This document shows, piece by piece, positions 1-6,965 of a stretch of 6,965 bases of DNA. The stretch's first letter is position 1. The number at the start of each line of letters is the position of its first letter. The notes under the pieces are model-generated. The model had not been told where the DNA came from, searched no databases, and was given only the letters and a program-made list of their open reading frames with translations. The translations under genes and the position numbers were made by a program. The stretch is from Planctomycetota bacterium (GTDB lineage: Bacteria > Planctomycetota > Phycisphaerae > WQYP01): NCBI GenBank assembly GCA_021852245.1, contig JAJZNY010000057.1, forward strand, positions 1-6,965, written 5' to 3'.

Positions 1-2
1 CC

Positions 3-317
3 GGCATCAATCCATTCAATTTTCCGCCCGCTCACCGCAGTCGATGCCGCGGCACGCGAACCCCGGCTGCCATCAAACATCACCCCGCCACGCCACCCTC
101 CCACTGTCCTTCGCCGGACGTTTACCACAAGGCCGCCCAAGCAGGTGACTGCATAGCTGAATTCAATCTGGGGGCGGCATATTTTGAAGGTAACGGGGTG
201 GTAGCCAACGAAGCCAAGGCGATCCACTGGCTGAAACTGGCGGCTAAAGGGGGATACAAACCTGCAGTCGAGGTACTCAAGCAGGTACAAGGTGTTGGCG
301 CGGGGGGAGCGGGGTGA
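3..317 (+). CDS. Sel1-like repeat protein, C-terminal fragment (5' end outside window)
   Basis: The frame is open from the left edge to a TGA at 315-317. From about base 129 it encodes one recognisable Sel1-like (TPR-like) repeat: 'KAAQAGD', then 'FNLGAAYFEGNGV', then 'AKAIHWLKLAAKGG'. This matches the family pattern of A..G...A...LG..Y..G.GV followed by A..W...AA..G. Sel1 repeats form paired helices that act as protein-binding scaffolds, so no enzymatic role is implied. The protein ends in a short Gly/Ala tail. The roughly 40 codons before the repeat are rich in Pro, His and Arg and contain no second repeat. They may be a linker between an unseen N-terminal domain and the repeat, or a stretch where the true frame differs, because all three forward frames are open there. 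The repeat is well supported. The upstream extent is uncertain, and the partner and function are unknown. Confidence 0.6.
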   Translation, partial: GINPFNFPPAHRSRCRGTRTPAAIKHHPATPPSHCPSPDVYHKAAQAGDCIAEFNLGAAYFEGNGVVANEAKAIHWLKLAAKGGYKPAVEVLKQVQGVGAGGAG

Positions 318-380
318 GCGAAAAGCGAGGCCGTGATTCGGACAGTCTGGAAAATAGGGGCCGGCAAATTCTTTGCTAAA

Positions 381-409
381 TTGACTCTGATTGCTGCTGC
401 TTGTAGCCT
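381..409 (+). promoter_or_regulatory. Probable sigma-70 type promoter of the tRNA-Ser gene
   Basis: A -35 element TTGACT (381-386, five of six consensus bases) is followed by a 17-base spacer and TAGCCT (404-409). The latter keeps the three most conserved -10 positions (T, A and final T). Transcription would begin near 416, about 29 bases before the mature tRNA. The position upstream of a stand-alone tRNA supports the call, but the -10 is imperfect and no start-site data exist. Confidence 0.5.
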
Positions 410-419
410 GTATGTTTGC

Positions 420-439
420 GCCGGGCGCTGCGGCCCGGC
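420..439 (+). other. GC-rich hairpin in the tRNA leader
   Basis: Perfect 7-bp inverted repeat: GCCGGGC (420-426) and GCCCGGC (433-439), separated by a six-base loop. It ends five bases before the first base of the mature tRNA, so in the precursor it would be a stable stem beside the RNase P cleavage site. No T-run follows, so it does not look like a classical terminator of the upstream Sel1-protein gene, though it could still separate the two units. The role is unknown. Confidence 0.55.
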
Positions 440-444
440 ACCTT

Positions 445-531
445 GGAGAGATGTCCGAGTGGCTTAAGGAGCACGATTGGAAGTCGTGTGTGGGGGCAAC
501 TCCACCGTGGGTTCGAATCCCACTCTCTCCG
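445..531 (+). tRNA. tRNA-Ser, anticodon GGA
   Basis: An 87-base type II tRNA folds cleanly. The acceptor stem pairs GGAGAGA (445-451) with TCTCTCC (524-530), and G531 is the discriminator base normal for bacterial tRNA-Ser. The anticodon stem is CACGA (472-476) with TCGTG (484-488), around the loop TTGGAAG. The anticodon GGA lies at 479-481 and reads serine codons UCC and UCU. A long variable arm (about 489-506), the hallmark of serine tRNAs, forms its own stem of GTGG with CCAC. The T-arm is GTGGG (507-511), loop TTCGAAT, CCCAC (519-523). The 3' CCA is not encoded, as GTTC follows the acceptor stem, so it must be added by CCA-adding enzyme. No tRNA follows it within the window, so it appears to be a single-gene unit. 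Confidence 0.97.
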
Positions 532-546
532 TTCTCCGGCCGGTAA

Positions 547-568
547 GGCGGCCCAGATTAAGGCCGCC
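547..568 (+). terminator. Possible terminator or trailer hairpin after the tRNA
   Basis: Perfect 7-bp inverted repeat GGCGGCC (547-553) and GGCCGCC (562-568) with an eight-base loop, starting 15 bases after the tRNA. It is followed by a C-run, not a T-run, so it is not a textbook intrinsic terminator. The position just past a short RNA gene and just before a convergent gene makes termination or 3'-end definition the likeliest use. The rest of the gap, 569-710, shows no gene I can support. Confidence 0.4.
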
Positions 569-710
569 CCCCTACCACGGCATGAATTCTACCCGCAACC
601 GGTGGACAGCTAAAGACCGTGCGACCACGGAACTCGTGGACATTCGGCAATAGCTGCGGCATTCTCGATTCTGCTGCGGCGGGGCGACTAAAACCGATGC
701 AGCGAAGCGC

Positions 711-1613
711 TCATTGCCAGAAAAAGAGAGAGGGAAAGACGTTGGCTTTGGCTATATACAGGCGACAATGCATCTGCGCCGGGGTCTTCCAGATCACACG
801 CCCATCGCCATAAAGAACGTTGCAGCCACTTAAAGCATCATTGCCGTTCAAATGATTACAGAACGGAAACCATACTTGGCCGGTGGATACCGCGATATCT
901 GAGGCGAGGATTGTGTTGCCACCGGTATCAAAGGGTTGGGTAAAGGTATTGGTCAGGGCGTTGTATGCCGGAGTACTGGGCATTAATGTAGTCGGATTCA
1001 TAGGTGTAGCATCTTTGTTGGGGGGATCAGGTATGACGTTTCCACCTGATTTTTCCTCACCCTCCCGCAGACCATAGTAATAGCAATAGCCCAGATAGAC
1101 CTGTAGATAATCCGGAGGTCCATTTTTTTGGCCGAGGTACCCTAGGTAATATTGTGGCGTTTTCGTGGGAGTAAAGTAATTCCCCTCGGGGCAGTAAAAA
1201 ATAGCGGGGTTGGTGACCAATTTTGTCGTGTAGAGCAGGCCCAGCCCCCAAGGGGTGTAATCGAGCACACTGGGATTTTTTGGGTTGCGAAAGCCATCAA
1301 GCCCCCCGAACGGCCAATTGCCGGGGATATCGGTTTGATTTGCGCCCGGAGGTTCCTGCCCGCCGAACCTGTCGGCATAAACGAGGCAGGCTTCACCGAG
1401 CGTGCGCAGGTTCGATGCACAATCAATTCTGAGAGCCAGGTGACGCGCTTTGCCCAGAGCCGGGATTAACAACGAAATGAGTAGAGCGATGATAGTTATC
1501 ACCACCAGCAATTCAACCAACGTGAAACCAGAGCCTGTAGAACTGCGTCGCCCCGAGCGGAAAAACACCGCGTAAGTAAACCTCTGCTGGCTTGACGGAT
1601 GGTCACCGCGCAT
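711..1613 (-). CDS. Prepilin-type (pseudopilin-like, DUF1559-like) protein
   Basis: The 300-residue protein has a basic leader ending in the type IV prepilin peptidase site G29|F30, followed by 'FTLVELLVV'. Glu34 is the +5 residue needed for cleavage and methylation. Residues 30-56 form the hydrophobic helix, and 'CASNLR' follows at 65-70. A glycine- and proline-rich globular domain contains 'FYCPEGN' at 139-145. Near the C-terminus, H254 and D270-G271 resemble the H-X9-DG signature of planctomycete prepilin-like proteins, but 15 residues separate them instead of nine. Such proteins are thought to be processed and inserted in the inner membrane or assembled in pseudopilus-like structures; their exact role is largely unknown. 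The ATG at 1613 is preceded by GAGAG (1620-1624) at six bases. An in-frame GTG at residue 16 would give a more usual short leader and is a real alternative. An extended -10 promoter lies about 160 bases upstream. Assignment to the broad family is firm; the specific function is not. Confidence 0.9.
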   Translation of the reverse strand: MRGDHPSSQQRFTYAVFFRSGRRSSTGSGFTLVELLVVITIIALLISLLIPALGKARHLALRIDCASNLRTLGEACLVYADRFGGQEPPGANQTDIPGNWPFGGLDGFRNPKNPSVLDYTPWGLGLLYTTKLVTNPAIFYCPEGNYFTPTKTPQYYLGYLGQKNGPPDYLQVYLGYCYYYGLREGEEKSGGNVIPDPPNKDATPMNPTTLMPSTPAYNALTNTFTQPFDTGGNTILASDIAVSTGQVWFPFCNHLNGNDALSGCNVLYGDGRVIWKTPAQMHCRLYIAKANVFPSLFFWQ

Positions 1614-1775
1614 AAATCACTCTCGCTTCAAAAAGAGCACTTTGAACCACACCGTTCGCCTGCAGTTTCCTCCCCGCAAAGCTGGGCGGCATTGAATCAT
1701 GCATCCGGGCCGTTGTACGCGCGGCAGACGCAAAAATGGCGAACCGCCCAATCGGGGGCCTTGGTCGTACCATTG

Positions 1776-1803
1776 ATTATAGCATCCGGTCGAATCAGGG
1801 CAA
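1776..1803 (-). promoter_or_regulatory. Extended -10 promoter facing the prepilin-like gene
   Basis: Read on the - strand, TTGCCC (1803-1798) is followed by a 16-base spacer and a perfect TATAAT (1781-1776). The bases TGC lie directly before TATAAT, giving the TGn extended -10 motif. Transcription would start near 1769, leaving a leader of roughly 155 bases before the ATG at 1613. This is the best promoter-like match in the window and points at the only gene downstream on that strand. Confidence 0.6.
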
Positions 1804-2054
1804 TCTAAAATCCGCGGAAAATCAGGCGTTGTGCCCATAAGAATGCCGGTCTCCTGTGCAAGAGCGCTATTGCGAAAGCCGATAAATCCGAATGGCCGCA
1901 GTTTGGTTTGATGCATACCCGAACCGCCCGTGTGATCTCTCGTGCACGCAGGTTCGATCGGGTGATAAGCGATGGCTGATTCCCGTATGCTGCATTAATC
2001 GCTACCAATCTTTGAATGAAGCTGAGCGAGCAAGGTTGATCAGTTTATGTGTCT

Positions 2055-2069
2055 TGCTTAAGTGAAGCA
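2055..2069. promoter_or_regulatory. Operator-like 15-bp palindrome upstream of the rhamnosidase gene
   Basis: TGCTT (2055-2059) and AAGCA (2065-2069) are inverted around a five-base centre AAGTG, and the innermost A and T also pair, leaving one mismatched pair. The size and symmetry suit a dimeric repressor or activator site about 190 bases before the rhamnosidase start. No second copy was found, and a match this short can occur by chance. Confidence 0.25.
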
Positions 2070-2244
2070 TTCCCTGAACGACGGACATTGGCGCACGGGA
2101 ACCTCATGCCATCGATAACGATCATACAACATTCACCGTGGCGGCGCGATATCTGGCACTTCAGGCAGAGGGATATTATGATTGGTCGTCAGAGAAGTAA
2201 ATTTGCGGTCGGCAACCGCCCGTCAGATGAATATTTTGCTCTGC

Positions 2245-2248
2245 GAGG
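2245..2248 (+). promoter_or_regulatory. Ribosome binding site that sets the rhamnosidase start
   Basis: GAGG lies ten bases before the ATG at 2259. The open frame extends 70 codons further upstream to a GTG at 2049, but only the ATG at 2259 combines a Shine-Dalgarno-like sequence with an immediate lipoprotein signal peptide, so it is chosen as the start. Confidence 0.65.
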
Positions 2249-2258
2249 ATTACGAGTT

Positions 2259-5078
2259 ATGAAACTAAAGTATTGTATAGCATCGACTCTGCTGCTGACT
2301 CTCTCCGCCTGTTCGACGAAACAATCAACCACTGCAACGGCGGCCGTTGTATCGGCACCGACGCATCTGCAGATACAACTGCGGCATAATCCGGTTGCAG
2401 TGAACTCACACCGTCCCCGTTTCGGCTGGCAGCTTCCTTGGACGGGCTACGGAGCGCGGCAGACGGGATATCAGATCATCGTGGCATCGAGCCGGGCACT
2501 GCTGGCGAAAAATGACGGCGATCTGTGGAATTCGGGGCGGGTAACGTCGGACAAGTCGATTAATATCCGATATGCGGGAAGTCCTCTCGTCGCAAGGGAG
2601 CGGTGCTTTTGGAAGGTTCGAGTTTGGAATCAGACGGCGCAGCCGAGTGCATGGAGTCAAGTCGGACATTGGCAGGAAGCGCTGTGGGTTCCGGCCCAAT
2701 GGCAGCATGCTCAATGGATCGGGTGGAAACCCCGTTGGAAGAAGGGGATTCGCCATCCTCTGCCTGCGATTTATCTGCGGGATCAATTTAATGTGGCGCA
2801 CCGCGTCAAACGGGCGGTCGCCTATTTCTGTGGAATCGGTCTGGGGAGGATGTACATCAACGGGAAGCGGACCAGTGACGCGCAACTCTCACCGCCGCTG
2901 AGCTGGTATCCGAAACGTTGCTACTATGTTGCAAGAAATGTCACGCCGCTTCTGCACAAAGGGGAGAATGCCATCGGCGTGATTCTGGGGAACGGTCGGG
3001 CATACGGTCTTGGAGGACCGGCTGCTTATACCATCCACATCCCGCCCCGCATGATTCTGATGATTCATATCAGCTACGCCGACGGCACGTCCAGCGTGGT
3101 GACCAGTGGTCCTCAATGGAAGATGACGGACCGCGGACCGATTCGCATGGACAGCGAGTACAACGGTGAAACCTACAACACGGCGATGCAGATGCCGGGT
3201 TGGAACAAAGTCGGCTATCACGCAGCGGGCTGGAAGTCAGCCGAGCTTGTCCATTCGCCCGGCGGAAAACTGCTGGCGATGATGCAGTTTCCGATCAAGA
3301 TCACTCAGATTCTCCATCCCATCAAGGTGGCAGAGGTTGCACCGGGTAAATGGATGTTCGATATGGGGCAGAATATGGTCGGATGGTGCCGAATCCATAT
3401 TCCTAACGCCCCGGCAGGAACAAAGATTATTCTCCGTCACGGTGAAAGTCTGGTGCGTAACGGCAAATTAACCGTCAATCTCAATCCATCTGCCGGTCAT
3501 GGGCAACTTCATCTCTATGTAGCCAATCTACGCAGTGCCAAACAGACCGACACCGTGATCATGGATGGTAAGGGGGGCATTACCTGGCATCCCATATTTA
3601 CCTATCACGGATTCCGATTTGTAGAACTTCTGGGGTATCCCGGCAAGCCGACCCTGTCAACCCTTGAGGGGCAAGAGGTGCATGACGCCCTGCCGCGGAC
3701 GGGTTCTTTTGTCTGCTCGGATAAACTGGTTGACCAGCTATTCCACAACTGCCGATGGGGTATTCAGAACAATTACCGCTCCATTCCCACCGACTGCCCG
3801 CAGCGGGATGAACGCCAAGGATGGATGGGTGATCGGGGTATGGAAACCAGAAGTGAATCGTTCGTGTTCAATACTGAACTGTTCCATGACAAGTGGCTCT
3901 GGGATATGCAGTCCGCCCAGCGTCCCAGTGGTGATATTTCGGATGTCAATCCGCCCTACTGGGCCTTTTACACTCACGATGTGACCTGGCCGAGCACTTT
4001 CATCTATCTGCCGGGAACACTGTACCTGCAATATGGCCAGATATCGCCCGTCCGAGATCATTACGGCGCCATGGCAAAATGGATTAATTTTCAACTGCGT
4101 ATGGTGCACCATGGCATCACGCGGGCAGATTCCTACGGCGACTGGTGTTCGCCAGCGCGGTCACCCCTGAAGATCCATTCGAATGATCCGAACCGTGCCA
4201 CGCCCAAGGTGGTACTTGCCACCGCGACTCTGTATAAAGACCTGACACTGATGGCGTGGTACGCCGGGATACTCCATCATCCCTCACAGCGTCAGCACTG
4301 GCTGGCAGAGGCGCACCGCCTGAAAGTCGGTTTTAATAAATACGCATGGAATGCCAAAGGGCATTATTACGGAAACGGCTCGGATACGGCGTGTATTCTC
4401 GCACTGGCTTCAGGCATTACACCGAAGAATCGTCAGGCCGATGTCATCCGGCGCTTCCTGTGGCGGATGAACAAACGGCAGGACGATCATGTGGGGGTCG
4501 GTGTGATCGGCATGCAGTGGATATTCAATGAAATGTCGCGCATGGGGCAATCGCAACTCGCCTGGAAAATGCTCAATAAGACCACCTATCCCGGCTGGGG
4601 ATTCATGATTAAACATGGAGCTACCACCGTCTGGGAATTATGGAACGGCAATACCGCCAATCCGGCCATGAATTCGGAGGATCACGTGATGTTCATCGGC
4701 GACATGCTCACCTGGCTGTTCCAGTATGTAGGAGGCATTCAAAGCAGCATGATCCATGTCGGATTCAAACATGTCATCATGGATCCCCACATTCTCGGCA
4801 AACTTACCTGGGTGCGATGCTATCACCGCTCCCCCTACGGTAAAATTGTCAGCAACTGGAAGATCAGCAATGGCGAATTCATCTGGCATGTCCGCGTGCC
4901 GCCCAACAGCACCGCCACGGTTGAAATCCCGGCCAAAGATGCCGCTGATGTGCAACTCAACGGCGCTGCAATCAAGCCGCACGCATGGATTAAGTTTATT
5001 AAATACTCCCATGGACGGGCGATCTATCGGGTGGAATCCGGTCATTATCGGTTTACCTCCCATCTGCCGGGAAATTAA
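2259..5078 (+). CDS. GH78 alpha-L-rhamnosidase, lipoprotein
   Basis: The 939-residue enzyme should hydrolyse terminal alpha-L-rhamnose from polysaccharides or glycosides by an inverting mechanism. Residues 1-18 are a lipoprotein signal (KLK, hydrophobic core, lipobox L15-S-A-C18). Ser follows Cys18, so outer-membrane anchoring is likelier than inner-membrane retention. The usual GH78 order follows: an Ig-like N-terminal domain (about 34-145, with 'HNPVAVN' and 'RPRFGW'), the lectin-like Bac_rhamnosid_N domain (about 175-340, with 'YINGKR' at 199-204), a beta-sandwich (about 350-475, with 'DMGQNMVGW'), the (alpha/alpha)6 catalytic domain (about 480-825) and a C-terminal beta-sandwich (about 826-930). 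The signature 'DCPQRDERQGW' starts at D512. By family comparison E518 is the general acid and E793, in 'GATTVWELW', the base. D628 lies in the conserved 'YGDW'. Length is typical and the active site looks intact. No transporter, rhamnose-catabolic gene or other glycosidase lies nearby, so the substrate cannot be read from context. Confidence 0.95.
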   Translation: MKLKYCIASTLLLTLSACSTKQSTTATAAVVSAPTHLQIQLRHNPVAVNSHRPRFGWQLPWTGYGARQTGYQIIVASSRALLAKNDGDLWNSGRVTSDKSINIRYAGSPLVARERCFWKVRVWNQTAQPSAWSQVGHWQEALWVPAQWQHAQWIGWKPRWKKGIRHPLPAIYLRDQFNVAHRVKRAVAYFCGIGLGRMYINGKRTSDAQLSPPLSWYPKRCYYVARNVTPLLHKGENAIGVILGNGRAYGLGGPAAYTIHIPPRMILMIHISYADGTSSVVTSGPQWKMTDRGPIRMDSEYNGETYNTAMQMPGWNKVGYHAAGWKSAELVHSPGGKLLAMMQFPIKITQILHPIKVAEVAPGKWMFDMGQNMVGWCRIHIPNAPAGTKIILRHGESLVRNGKLTVNLNPSAGHGQLHLYVANLRSAKQTDTVIMDGKGGITWHPIFTYHGFRFVELLGYPGKPTLSTLEGQEVHDALPRTGSFVCSDKLVDQLFHNCRWGIQNNYRSIPTDCPQRDERQGWMGDRGMETRSESFVFNTELFHDKWLWDMQSAQRPSGDISDVNPPYWAFYTHDVTWPSTFIYLPGTLYLQYGQISPVRDHYGAMAKWINFQLRMVHHGITRADSYGDWCSPARSPLKIHSNDPNRATPKVVLATATLYKDLTLMAWYAGILHHPSQRQHWLAEAHRLKVGFNKYAWNAKGHYYGNGSDTACILALASGITPKNRQADVIRRFLWRMNKRQDDHVGVGVIGMQWIFNEMSRMGQSQLAWKMLNKTTYPGWGFMIKHGATTVWELWNGNTANPAMNSEDHVMFIGDMLTWLFQYVGGIQSSMIHVGFKHVIMDPHILGKLTWVRCYHRSPYGKIVSNWKISNGEFIWHVRVPPNSTATVEIPAKDAADVQLNGAAIKPHAWIKFIKYSHGRAIYRVESGHYRFTSHLPGN

Positions 5079-5177
5079 CCGCTTCGGCCGCCCTTGCGCT
5101 TTGCCCGGGGAGCGGCTCGGAGTACGGATGGTATATGGTATGGGGTTGTGCGCCTGTTTCTTCGATGCGGACTGGCT

Positions 5178-6965
<1,788 letters not shown>

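Larger units (their letters stand above)
1614..2258. other. Divergent intergenic region between prepilin-like and rhamnosidase genes
   Basis: No convincing gene lies in these 645 bases. Short open frames exist on both strands, but none shows a recognisable domain or a good start, and I found no helix-turn-helix that would suggest a regulator or its remnant. The half nearest the prepilin gene is best read as that gene's promoter and leader. The other half should hold the rhamnosidase promoter, which I cannot place with confidence. Two weak candidates are CTGGCA (2153-2158), 15 bases, TATTAT (2174-2179), and TCGGCA (2209-2214), 17 bases, TATTTT (2232-2237). The second would give a leader too short to include the ribosome binding site comfortably. 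Confidence 0.6.

Noticed and set aside
507..531. tRNA 3' end as an integration (att) site
   Set aside because: No second copy of the tRNA 3' end and no integrase or mobile gene is present in the window.
1663..1675. Strong GGGGAGG (1675-1669, - strand) with a CTG three bases on, as the start of a 20-codon leader peptide overlapping the prepilin start
   Set aside because: The spacing is too short for efficient initiation, CTG is a rare start, and there is no comparative support.
1941..1960. GGTTCGATC resembling a tRNA T-loop
   Set aside because: No matching acceptor, D or anticodon stems surround it. A similar 11-base string at 1406-1416 inside the prepilin gene shows it can occur by chance.
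1617..2008. Two overlapping - strand open frames in the divergent spacer, considered as a regulator remnant
   Set aside because: Neither frame, nor a join of the two, gives a recognisable helix-turn-helix or ligand-binding motif, and the best promoter in the window lies inside them.
2049..2258. 70-codon N-terminal extension of the rhamnosidase from a GTG at 2049
   Set aside because: The extension resembles no known domain and would bury the lipoprotein signal that begins exactly at the ATG 2259, which has its own GAGG ribosome binding site.
5085..5119. Imperfect stem after the rhamnosidase stop as an intrinsic terminator
   Set aside because: The arms (around 5085-5091 and 5112-5119) are short with a 20-base loop and no T-run follows, so it is too weak to call.

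Overview
The window most resembles a chromosomal piece of a Planctomycetota bacterium, probably of the Phycisphaerae type. This is an inference. It rests mainly on the prepilin-type protein, whose N-terminal helix and following 'CASNLR' stretch match the very abundant pseudopilin-like (DUF1559-like, H-X9-DG) proteins of that group. A large alpha-L-rhamnosidase lipoprotein also fits a polysaccharide-degrading planctomycete. No marker gene here fixes the taxonomy.

Layout from left to right: (1) the 3' end of a Sel1-repeat protein on the + strand, cut by the left edge; (2) a tRNA-Ser(GGA) gene on + with a likely promoter, a GC-rich hairpin just before it and another just after it; (3) on the - strand, a 300-residue prepilin-like protein, convergent with the tRNA; (4) a 645-base divergent spacer holding a good extended -10 promoter that faces the prepilin gene, plus one small palindrome; (5) on +, a complete GH78 alpha-L-rhamnosidase of 939 residues with a lipoprotein signal; (6) a short convergent gap; (7) on -, a PolX-type DNA polymerase with a PHP domain, nearly complete but missing its first codons at the right edge. 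A 10-bp hairpin encloses the PolX stop codon.

The genes stand alone, on alternating strands, and do not form an operon. The rhamnosidase would release terminal rhamnose from glycans or glycosides at the cell envelope. The prepilin-like protein would sit in the inner membrane or a pseudopilus. PolX is a cytoplasmic DNA repair enzyme. The tRNA decodes UCC/UCU serine codons. There is no mobile element, CRISPR array, phage gene or defence-like cluster, and I do not see an undescribed multi-gene system. The points most worth a second look are small: the stop-codon hairpin of PolX, the hairpins flanking the tRNA, the spacing change in the H-X9-DG motif, and the long leader of the prepilin gene.
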